Assembly: GCF_001039355.2 (NCBI RefSeq)
Contig: NW_019775746.1
Span: 660,710 to 724,709 of the forward strand
Source: Lingula anatina
Lineage: Eukaryota; Brachiopoda; Lingulata; Lingulida; Lingulidae
Reading direction: 5' to 3'
Length of the DNA: 64,000 nucleotides
Below are positions 24,601 through 35,193 of this stretch, one piece after another. The notes beneath the pieces were generated by a model. That model worked only from the letters and a program-made list of their open reading frames with translations, had not been told where the DNA came from and ran no database searches. A program made the translations under genes and the position numbers. The stretch's first letter is position 1, and each line of letters opens with the position of its first letter.

Positions 24601-27600
24601 GTTTTTTTACTAAGTCTGAATGTACTTACCGCCCAAGAGCTCATCTGGAGGCGGGAGTGGGGTCTCCGTGGTTGTCGCGTTCACCGAACTCATGAGTCCT
24701 ACAAAAACAATAGTGTCATTTTCTTTTTAAAATATTGTAATTAAAAAGTATCGTTCAACGAAAAAAAGCACATCTCAATAAGTTGAGATTTGGGCTCAGA
24801 AAAACCCAAGATACGTGAGATAGCTTTGGTTTCATGTACTTGAAGAATCTTTATTTTTTATTTATATTATATTCACACAGTACAGGTCCGTAGCTAGCAA
24901 TTTCAAAAGGGGGGGGGTCTTTTTCTGAAAAAGTGGACCTCTAAACATGAAACCTTCATGTACCTAGACAAACTCTTACCCAGAAGGGACCTTTTCCAAG
25001 CAAAATGTTTTTTTTTCCACCCCCCCCCCCCCAAAAAAAAAAAAAAAAAAACTGGCTACTGGCCTGCAGTAGCATCTCACCTTCGCAGTGGCCGTCAGGG
25101 AGAGGTCGAGTGCCACAATCTACCTTGTTACAATAATCACACCAGAGGGGCACCGGGTCGAAGATAAGTCCAGGTTTACATCCCTGGAATAGGCAGAGAT
25201 CAGATTATAGAGAGCAATCAGTATTTTTGTTGCCTTCTTTCTTATTGTGAATGGGACTATGGAAGTTTGTGGTACGCTGGGATGGAGGAGACATAGAAAT
25301 TGATAAGATATTTTGCCAGCAAGAGGTTATAATCACTAAGTATTTAAACGGTCTTTTCACTAAATTGTGTAACGTTTTTTGGACTCGATTTGATCTGGTA
25401 ATAATAGACTAACGGTGTGTAGATTTGATATTTCATACTATTTACAAGCTGCAGCGAAGCACAATATTTGCCTCTTTTATTACATGTAAACAATTGAAAA
25501 GTGGGAAAACTCATAGTGCGCGCTATGGTATCAATAATTGTTGATGATAAAAGTATTTGTGCATTGATGTTTTATGCGACACTTTGAAAATCGTCATTTC
25601 AACAACCTATGTAATTGTCTTGAAAATATACTTGTCAGATTCTTGTTCAGCATCAGTGTTCATTTACAATTAATGCATGAAAAATTAAACAAACTGCCTA
25701 ACGGGAATAGTGAAAAAACTATATGAAAACATCTAAATAGATTTGTTACAAGACCATGTAACAGTACACTGAAGGCTTAACCCGGCCAACACAGAACGTT
25801 TTATAACGTTACAGTAACGTGACCATAACGTTTTATTGGTAAAATAACGTTATGGTAACGTTATAATAACGTTATGTGTTTGCTGGGAATTCACCCACAC
25901 AGGAGGTTCTAAATACAATTGTCCTGAATCGAATATATGGACAAGGCGTGTGTAACGTATATAATTTGCAGTAGAATGCTTCAGCGGAAGACCTCAGGTT
26001 TAAAAATTACACTATCAGAATATACATGTAGTGTGTCCAAGTTATAAGTTGTGTTTATGGCTGTCACACTACCGATATATGTAGCCAAGGGACGTACATG
26101 TACTTGTATAAATGAAGATGATATTATGTCTGGTTATGAACCCCCAAATCTTATTATTAGACCTAATGTGCCGAAGGTTCAAAGATGGATTTTCACATTT
26201 AAAAATGAACGCGAATTGTTGTTCATTTTGCAATGAAGACGGTTTGTTTTAAGTTATTACTGTACTATTTAACGTTCATGATTAAAACGTGTATCTCTAT
26301 ATTCTGTATGTATCTCTACAGTATACGGTAACTGTAACTATCTAGACTTGCCCCGGTTTCACAAAAAAATAGTTTCTGGCTTAATTTATTAGGGTTTCCA
26401 TGAGAGTGCTGTGACCCTCTTCCTGATAGGGCAAGATGTGTGCATGTGATAACGTAACGTTGGAAACCAAGTTCTTAGTCAGAGAAGCTGACTATTTATT
26501 TATTAATTTATTTTATTAATTAATTTATTATTATTATTATTTTATGATTTATTTTATTTCATTTATTTATTTATTTTATTTATTTATTTATTTATTTATT
26601 ATTTTTTTTTTTTTTTGTGAAACAGGGGTCTGGACTTCTATTACATTATCCAGCCACAAACGCGCAGACAGTCCACACCCTTTCACATGCAAAATAATGT
26701 ACTGGTTCTTTCCTGTCCAATGTACAACACAAGCTTATGCCCGTATAATAAAAGTGGCACGCATAAAGCTTTGGAGCACGTCTCTATAATGTAGATGTAT
26801 ACAGTCATGTATGCAAAAGCCCTTGGCGCGAAAGGGCCGTTTATACAAAACAACTTAAGACCGAAAGTGGATCCTAAATTTTAGACCAAATAATTTTGTC
26901 TACTTTGTTTCAAGATAAACTAGTTATAGTCACTTAAGATACAATAAGGTGTCTCTTTTAAGAAATACAAAGAATTGACTATTGTATTAGACAAATTGTC
27001 ACTTTATTTTACTAAACCACTAAGTATTTGTCTCGAAATAGGTCTGGCCAAGTCTGACTTTTTGTCGTGAAGAAACTGTAGAAAATGTCCCTGTCAGAAG
27101 CACGACAGAACTCTGGGCTAGCTCTAGGGTGACTGACCTTGTAGTGAGTTCGCTTGAAATTGCCGACATGTTCGCACATCACGTAGCCAGCGCAGTTGCC
27201 TGGATCCACACGCACCGGGCCGACATTGACTTGGTCGGCGTCTGCAGCACACGGGTCTGCGGAAGACGGAAACAAACAAAAAAACGAGTCAGAATCAGAG
27301 TAAAAGGGGAAAAATGAGCTCGAGGCCACTGAATTATGTATTTGTACTAGTATGATTAGAATTAGAGAGAGGCCTGGCATTTTAGGGTTTGAATTAAGTC
27401 GGGATGAAGCGGGGGTGTGGACAGTTAAACTATAATGATAATATTTATTTCTTAAAAGCAGCACTACACTTCCGTCTCAGTGCTGTTTACAAATAAAATT
27501 ATCAGAATTACAAGTAATTATATAAATAATAAAAGCTAAAGTGAATAAAACAATTAAAATGATTAATGCTGGTTATGATATTAATTGTCTAAACAAAATA

Positions 27601-28591
27601 ACTTTGTCTGATAAAATAAGAAAATATATAATTTCGAATATAAGATTTTAATTTTAAGTGCTGTGCAAATAAGAATGTTTCAAGTCTTTTTTTAAAAAAA
27701 CATCAGCACTATCAATAGTCCGAGTGCGTGAGGGTAGTTCATTCCATAAAATGGGTACTGCAATTGAAAATTCCCTGTGGCCGCAGGATAATTGCGGAAA
27801 TAGGAACACATCCACAGCCAATTTTTGAACAAAATAATAGAACAACAGCTTTTTCAGCTGCAAGGCATTTGTTTGAAAATTTAGAAACATTTAATTATAT
27901 ATGTAATCATATATTGCAGAAGATAACTACCATCTTATCCTTATCTACAAAAAAAAGCAGTGTGAAGCATCAGCAAGGATTTTAAATTAAGTTGCAAGAG
28001 AAAATATCGCCAATAGAAAAGAAAGCGAACAATGAATTGACAAATAGGAGTAGTAGCTGTCATAGGAGGCGTCAAATGAAGATATGTGCGACAGGACCGG
28101 GGAGAGGGCTAGATGAAAGGCTATACACAGACATTAAAGGACACAAGGAATAATCAGGAAAGAAAATGGCCACTAATTGGTTAGTGAGGTTTAAATGCGA
28201 AATTAAAATACATAATAAAGAACCCATATCTACCACAGCGATTATTAAATGACATTTCTAACTGATCACAGAATTCAATAAAAATATCCACAGGAAATAC
28301 TGCTGTTAATTATATTTTTGATACTGCAAACAGATAAGGATAAATACTGTTCTTGACTTGTTTTAAACGTAAAATGCGAAATCCATGTTTAAATTTTCTA
28401 CACACCATTTTACGTTTTTCTTTGTGATTTGAATGCTGCATCTCCAGCTAGTGTTCATCACATTAAGATGAAGTAAGACGTTGGTTGAACATATTTAAGT
28501 AAAAGATAGAGGTTTTCAACTTACCGACAGCTGCCGGCTGCACCACACCCACAGATATTGTCAAAATCAATGCCACAAACAAAAAATCCAT
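21643..28591 (-). CDS. LG-B: secreted CBM14 / laminin-G domain protein (409 aa)
   Basis: Nine coding exons in frame: 28525-28591, 27138-27256, 25081-25183, 24630-24698, 24110-24319, 23223-23587, 22637-22745, 22076-22182, 21643-21723. The signal peptide starts MDFLFVALILTISVGVV. A CBM14-like domain (about residues 24-96) has NCAGYVMC, GCKPGLIFD and WCDYCNKVDC, where the usual CDWP proline is replaced by Cys. Then come a Thr/Pro linker, a second Cys module (FEYVSCG...ICNCDAPG) carrying an extra 20-residue tail not found in LG-A or LG-D, and a LamG domain from about residue 190 with YDFEGDF, GLVNNGRS, VWHHVAFVYN and LRFYDRALDDDEV. Intron positions and phases match LG-D throughout. It is likely an extracellular chitin/glycan-binding matrix protein. 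The exon 6 donor is GTAATA. A TATA box lies 40 bp upstream of the start. Confidence 0.87.
25781..25887. repeat. AACGTT-rich palindromic repeat
   Basis: A 107-bp element bounded by CCCGGCCAACACAGAACGTT on the left and AACGTTATGTGTTTGCTGGG on the right (inverse of each other with mismatches). The interior is built from TAACGTTA units. This arrangement is that of a short interspersed palindrome or MITE. It sits in the LG-B intron between 25183 and 27138. Confidence 0.6.
26480..26618. repeat. (TTTA)n low-complexity tract
   Basis: About 140 bp made mainly of TTTA, TTAA and TTAT units ending in a T run, inside a LG-B intron. The open frame across it is low-complexity and not a gene. Confidence 0.85.
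27654..27890 (-). mobile_element. Non-LTR retrotransposon 3' remnant (reverse transcriptase C-terminus)
   Basis: The minus-strand frame contains REFSIAVPILWNELPSRTRT followed by a charged FLKKDLKHSYL segment. This is the signature found at the very C-terminus of many LINE-type ORF2 proteins (a Phe-Ser-Val-Ala-x-Pro-x-x-Trp-Asn-x-Leu-Pro motif then a Lys-Leu-Lys helix). The upstream polymerase is absent, so it is a 5'-truncated dead copy. It sits in intron 1 of LG-B. Confidence 0.7.
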
Positions 28592-28630
28592 GTCGGGGTA
28601 ATCAAAATAAATACGAAACTGCCGTCAACA

Positions 28631-28638
28631 TTTATATA
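28631..28638 (-). promoter_or_regulatory. TATA box of LG-B
   Basis: TATATAAA on the minus strand, 40 bp upstream of the start codon at 28591. The same box is found in the second haplotype copy at 33860-33867. Confidence 0.6.
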
Positions 28639-29987
28639 CATGCGCATGCATTTAAAACATATAAAAGACTTAATTTCTTCAATTAACTTAATCGCCTCAG
28701 AAGAGCAAGGGAGCGTTCACTTAAATTGGAAATAAGAACATTCAGGTAGTTAAACGCCCATTAAACTTTCTAAAGTCTGCTTAAAGTTGCATGATTATTT
28801 ATACAGTCAACATGGCGAAGTCACAGCTGAGTTTAGAGGGCTGATGATTATAAGATCTACTTGTGGGACAAATTTTCTAGTAAACAACATTATGGTGTAT
28901 TTCACCTTAACAAAATGCAACCACAAACCATGCAGGGTCAGGTATACATGTATGTCCTGAATATCGTAAAAGTGATTAAAAAACGGTACGCAGCATCGAA
29001 ATTGTGTTGGGATGATCAGCTTGTTCAGATTCGATTTCCAAATTGAGGGGGGGGGGGGTCACTAAGGTCCGAAAAAGTAATATATGTCAATTGTATTTTT
29101 TGTTTGTTTGTTTCATAAATGGCTATAAAATGCTCACCTGAAAGTATATATTTATAAAGCTTCTAGAACCTAAATAAGTAGTAAGTCATGGTATTAACAC
29201 TGGTATTTATTCAATCAAAACCACACATTGGCAATAAACAAAGCATTTAATAATATTTTAGTTGTTTTCAACACATAACAGTTTATTATCAAGCTAACAT
29301 GTACAGTGTGTTTTGTAGCTTTAAATATTAAGAGCGCTTGTGAATTAACAGTTGGTGTACAATTAAGCAGGGCAGTGGAGCATTGCGCAACAAGCATCAT
29401 ATATTGTAGTCGCTTTTCGTTATTCAGCCTTGTACAGTGCGTCACTAAGTCAAAAGACATTCTGTGAAGTCTCTTTGCATTGTCCGACAACAACAATTTT
29501 GTTGCCCATGCAGTTATAAATTGAAGCATGGCCCGTTGTGAGAAAGAATCCCGTCGTTCTCTGATCATGCACGTGGGTCGACTACACGCGCTCCTCCTTT
29601 TATTCACGACAGAAACTGGGGTCACAGGGGCACAAGGAGAGTAAAATAAAATCTATAAAACCTCTCCACCATCCCCCGCTTCTGTCTAGCAGAAAACAAA
29701 TAACAAAATTGATGCAATATCGGGCATTTCTTAGAATATAGTCGTAGAGAGTGAACTCATATGAATTTTTTTAGCATTGATCATTGTCTTTTCTCACTTC
29801 TTTTGGGGAAATGGGCGGGGTGGGCTCCGCCATTTTGTCTTAGCAAATAAGAGATGTGATGCACTAGTATGTATCTTCCATTGAATAACGTGTTATATAC
29901 ACATGTTTTAATTGTACGTGGACTACAATTATGGTCTTTCGTCCTCAGCTCCAAGTGACAAGTTGAAATGCTTTCAGTTAATGTTCC

Positions 29988-32291
29988 TTAACTTTTGGGG
30001 ACGCCGTTTCTATAGGCTTGCTGTTTGTTCAGTTCTTCTATTTCGTCGTGACTAATGGCCCAGTCGTAAAATCGAATCTGGAATGAAATGAAAAACATCA
30101 AATAGAAATCTAAATAAACCAATACAAAATATACACATCAATAACATATTTAAACGGATGGAGGCCACTTACTAGTGGAAAGATGGGCAAAGTCAACGTC
30201 TTTCAACATTGATTAATTAAGACAAAATGAAATAAACCATCAACTGCTTAAGGAGCCTTTGTAATTCTTCCACGATAAAGCGTTTTCAAAACATAAACTA
30301 TGCACTGCAACTTAGCCCCCCCCCCCCCCCTTAAAGTGACCCGCTGTTTAACCATGTAGCATTTTGACGTTTTTCCCTTTTACCAGTAATTGGTGCATGA
30401 AGGTCATATTCGCCAGATAAGTTTATGTGGATTTATCTCCATGCAGTATTTTTTCAAAGAAAAATGAATCAATTGTATTACAAATTAAGAGACAAAAGGG
30501 TTATACCATTTGGTTGAGCCAGAGGCATGTTTAAGTTCAGGGCCATATCAATAGTTTGTGAGTGTCATGTGCTTGGCTAGAACACTTACATCATCCATGT
30601 AACCCCTGAACCTTGACGATCCGAATCCAAGGTCAAGGTCGATATATCTGTCTACGCCTATCACCATTGGAGAATGCGGTTGCCTAGCAATCTGACCTGA
30701 AAATAATATTATTCAGAAAAAATAACGCACTGTTCAGTAATTAAAACGCACAGTTAAAAAATAACCAAAATACTTTCATCGTGTAACCATTTAATTATCC
30801 ATTCATTTGGTATTGTTTCTATTTATTTAATTATTATCTCATTTGTCTATTTACTTATTGAGGATGTACATGTATGTATAAAACTAGTCAAGGCTGTTGC
30901 TCTGCCAGCCCTCACACTTAAAACACGTGATGACCGTTGTCATGGAGACAGTTACCATGGTGCAGGCAACTTGACAACGCTGAGGATGGAAAAAAAGTGT
31001 TATAACACGTAGACGATAAGATCATGCATACAAACCTTACCTTCAATAGGTACGTTCACTCTCTGTGTCCCGTTCACAAAGATCAGCAGGTTGGTGCTGT
31101 TGCAGACATAGGCCACGTGATGCCAGTCTCCCTCGTTCATACGGTTGTCCTGGAAGTGAAAACAACGAAAGAAATACGAACTATGTACTGATTATATAAC
31201 AAACCACGTTAAATTTATAGTGGCGTCGAGGGTATTTGTTTGGTTTTATGGGTTCAACAGCACATGGTTTTGTACGAGTACGACGATTGAAAAATACCGC
31301 TGTCACTCACCGTTACTTATAGTACAAGTTGTTATGGAAGGAATATATTGTATGACGATAACATTGATGATAAAAGTAAAAGTTTTGTTCACATTATATC
31401 TAGACCTACTGGCATCATGCAAACTAAAATTTGTGCATATTCTACAATTCGGTTATTTGACACGGTGGTCCTCATATTTTACTGGGTCCTTTAGCAATGT
31501 AACGTATGTCACAGATATGCAAATACATGTACTAGTATTTCCCGTTATATAAAAGTACCATATTTTATCCCTTAATACGCAAAAGACAAAGAAATGGCAT
31601 TATTAAAGAGGAAAAAATTAACCTACACTGTCCCTGTACATGAATTCGTATGTTGTAACATTCGTCTTCACTGCCCCTCGGATGTACCACGTTTCACTGA
31701 ATATTTGTACAGACGGTGCCCCAGATTTTGTCACTCTCCCGTTGTTAATCAGTCCCTGGCTGCCGCCGGAGCTTTTGAGGCGTTTGTAGAAAAAAGCAAC
31801 AGAAGTATCCCCAAATCTCCTATTCATAAAATATGGGATTTCCATATGACCGTTTTTGAAATGGGCGGCGTACCGATTGACCCTACCCCTTGGTACGATT
31901 GTGAGGACCCCGTAGATGCCGGTCCAGACGAGATTATGGCCCGGGCGAGAACATCGGAAGTCACCGCCCTCGAAGTCGTAAACGATTGGGAAATATTCTG
32001 CAATGAGTATTAAAGATGGAACATAATATTTCATGTACAAACATTTCTTCAATTTCTGAAAGTGAAACCAAACTCTTCTAGCAAATATATTAAAGCACTC
32101 TAAAATGTAAGTGACTGTGCTTAGATGCCTGCTGTATTCTTCCTTAAAGCATTTCATGATGGAGTTTACTTACAGGCGCGTTCAGTATCATCATCCATCA
32201 TCCTGGCACTTACCCGGGCCGCACTGACATCTCGCCAGGTTGAAGTCATAGTGTCCACAAGAGACCAGCTCGTAGGTACCGTTGTCATTTT
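29988..32291 (-). CDS. 3' half of LG-D, second haplotype copy (truncated at the contig end)
   Basis: Exons 32214-32291 (cut by the N at 32295), 31627-31997, 31041-31149, 30590-30696 and 29988-30077 match the last five exons of LG-D. Lengths are equal (371, 109, 107, 90) and the encoded LamG exon is the same. The CBM14 and signal-peptide exons are absent because the contig stops. Introns and downstream DNA differ from the other copy by substitutions and indels, as alleles would. I read it as an uncollapsed allele, not a fourth gene. A true tandem duplication is possible but less likely given the junction. Here exon 7 has a good GTAAGG donor, unlike the other copy. Confidence 0.75.
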
Positions 32292-32295
32292 GGTN

Positions 32296-33149
32296 TACAC
32301 ACACCCTTCCAAGAGGCATTTTTTAACATGTCTATGGACCCTCTTTGACCATCGATGGGATACAAGAAATAATTTGATTCTGCATCAAAATCAACTTCCT
32401 TCCAGTGATGGATGGCCAGGTTCAGGTGCCTGTGGGATCACTGAACGTAGCATTCTCAGCTGATATCTCATTCCATCTTCAAGAACTGACTTTGGGGTTT
32501 ACTTCAGGTTTATCATGACTGCACACTTGCTCACACCTCTCGCCTGGCAACTGTTTGTTGAAGAAACATAATGGTCTAAGGATGGAACCACCATCTTTGA
32601 GCCCTGATATCAAACTTACTAATCAACTGTGACATGTATTGGAGTGTGCAATGCAAAGGAGAACCAACCCCATAAAAACGTGGACCAACTCCCCCAACTT
32701 GTTTAAGAAGAATGGGACAATATCCCACAAAACAGAATTGTAACCCGTGTTGAAGGCTTGTCGCGCCATCTACAGGAAATAATTGCAGTACGCGGTAGAC
32801 GCACACGCTGTTAGGCACGTGATCTTTAATGAGCACACCCTAATGCTAATTGTGTGTGAATTTGGTGACATTTGATGGCGTCTATTTAATTTTATAGTCA
32901 TTTCTTTACATCTTTAGAAGTCACAGTGAAACAGTCGATTTGAGGGGGTACCTCTTATAAATTTTACTAAATGGTATAAAATATGTACATTTTCACCACT
33001 ATTTTGTATTTTTTAAACCATTAATCATGTTAGACACAGTATACGTAATAAAAAACACTATTTCTAACAATTAACAGCTGTTAGGTGATCATTTGTAAAT
33101 AAAAGTACATGGAAATGGGGATGGGACAACTTTTTTGACCAATGCTGTA
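32296..33149 (+). mobile_element. Decayed Tc1-like transposon, 3' part
   Basis: Conceptual translation, with stops and frameshifts, gives DCTLAHTSRLATV, then PSLSPDIK, then EEWDNIPQNRI and RGRRTRC. These follow the Tc1-family transposase order: DNAxPH, PxxSPDLNPIE with the catalytic D, xEEWxxIPQ, and the C-terminal RRC/RG end. The right end at 33149 reads ACTTTTTTGACCAATGCTGTA next to TA. The left end is missing because the contig begins inside the element. The other haplotype has no element at the matching TA near 27905, so this is probably an insertion polymorphism in LG-B intron 1. Confidence 0.75.
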
Positions 33150-33753
33150 TACATATATATAATGCGGAAGATAACTGTCATCTTATTTCTTACCTACAAA
33201 AATAGCAGTATGAAGCATCAGCAAGGATTTTGAATTAAATTGCAAGAAAAAAATATCGCCAATAGAAAAGAAAGCTAAAAATAAATGAAGAACTAGGAGT
33301 AGTTGCTGTCTAAGGGGGCGTCAAAAGAAGACAGGTTTGATAGGGCCGGGGAGAGGGCTAGGTGCGAGGACATAACAGGACAAGAGAGATGAGGCAGGGG
33401 AGAAAATGGCTGCTGATTGGTGAGTGAGGTTTAAATGCGAAATTAAAATACATAATAAAGAACCTATGTCTACCACAGCGATTATTAAATGACATAGCTA
33501 ACTGACCACAGAGGACAATGAAAATATCCACTGGATATACTACTTTTACTTATATTTTAATACTGCAAACAGATAAGAATAAATAAGGTTCTTTTAAACG
33601 TAAAATGCAAAGTTTATGTTTAAATTGTCTACACACCATTTTACGTTTTCCTTGTGATTTGAATGCTGCATCTCCAGCTAGTGTTCATGTCATTAAGATG
33701 AAGTAACACGTTTGTGGAACATATTTGAGTAGAAGATAAGGGTTTCAACTTAC

Positions 33754-33820
33754 CGACAGCTGCCGGCTGCACCACACCCACCGATATTGTCAAAATCAAT
33801 GCCACAAACAAAAAATCCAT
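33754..33820 (-). CDS. Signal-peptide exon of LG-B, second haplotype copy
   Basis: A 67-bp exon matching 28525-28591 except for a synonymous change (TCT to TCG). It has the same GTAAGT donor and the same upstream TATATAAA at 33860-33867. The rest of LG-B does not follow because the contig begins within the Tc1-like element. It should be merged with LG-B exon 1. Confidence 0.75.
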
Positions 33821-35193
33821 GTCGGGGTAATCAAAATAAATACGAAACTGCCGTCAACATTTATATACATGCGCATGCATTTAAAACATATAAAAGACTT
33901 AATTTCTTCAATTAACTTAATCGCCTCAGAAGAGCAAGGGAGCGTTCACTTAAATTGGAAATAAGATCATTCAAGTAGTTAAACGCCCATTTAACTTTCT
34001 AAAGTCTGCTTAAAGTTGCATGATTATTTATACAGTCAAAATGTCGAAGTCACAACTGAGTTTACAGGGTTGATGATTATAAGATCCTACTTGTGGGACA
34101 ATTTTTCTAGTAAACAACATTATGTTATATTTCGCTTAAAGAAAATGTAACCACAAACCAGGGTCAGGCTAAATGTATGTGCTGAATATGTTAACAGCGA
34201 AAAAATATACAGCATGGAAATTTGTTGAGATATTCAGCTTGTTCAGATTCGAATCCCAAAGGGGAGGGGGTCGTTGAGGTATAGAAACGTAGCATATATG
34301 TCAACTTCATTTTTTTTTATTTGTTACATAAATGGCTATAAAAGCTGAAATCCTTACTTAAATGTATATCATTATAAAATGTGTAGCACCTTATCAGGTA
34401 TTACGCCATGATGTTATTATTGGTACCTATTTAATCAAAACCACGTTCATGACACATTGACGATAAACAAAAGCACTTAAAGATATGATTTATTGTTCTA
34501 AACTGTTAACACTTCATGTTAGCATGGCCAGTGTGCATTGCAGCTTTAATTTAAGACCGCTTGTGAATAAACTGTTTACACGTATGTACAATTATAAGCA
34601 GAGCATTGGTGTATTGCACAACAAGCCTCATATATTGAAGACGCTTTTGGTTATTCAGCTCATACCATACCCCCCCCCCCCCCAATCCCGTTGTATAGTG
34701 CATAACTAAATCAAATGGTACTTGTATACAGTCTCTTTGTATTGCCCGACAACAACAAAATGGTTTTCCATGCAGTTATGCATTGAAGCATGGTGTGAGA
34801 AAAAATCCAGTCATTTTCTGATCATGCACATAGATCGACTACATGTATTCTCCCTTTTTTCACGGCAGCAATAGGCATAAAGGGGTGTCTTAATTCATTC
34901 ACTGGAGTCACAGGCGCACAAAGAGAGTAAAATAAAATCTATAAAACCATAAGAACAGAGTCTTAGACTGTAAACTTTTATGAAATTTGATTGCATGGAG
35001 TATTGTCTTTTCTCAATTTTTGGAGGACGAGGGCGGGGTGGGCTCTGCCATTTTGTCTTTGAAAATAAGTGATGTGATGCTCCATTGAATAACGTGTTAT
35101 ATACACATGTTTTAACTGTACGTTAAATATAAACATGGTATTTCGTCCACTGCTCCAAGTGCCAAGATGACAAATGCTTTCAGTTAATGTTCC

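Noticed and set aside
29215-29625. 136-codon minus-strand open frame
   Set aside because: No recognisable family, and the matching region of the other haplotype (about 34450-34930) has indels that break the frame. Probably non-coding.
31594-32013. 139-codon plus-strand open frame (and its copy at 36911-37330)
   Set aside because: Antisense shadow of the LamG exon of LG-D; the minus strand has the domain motifs and splice sites.
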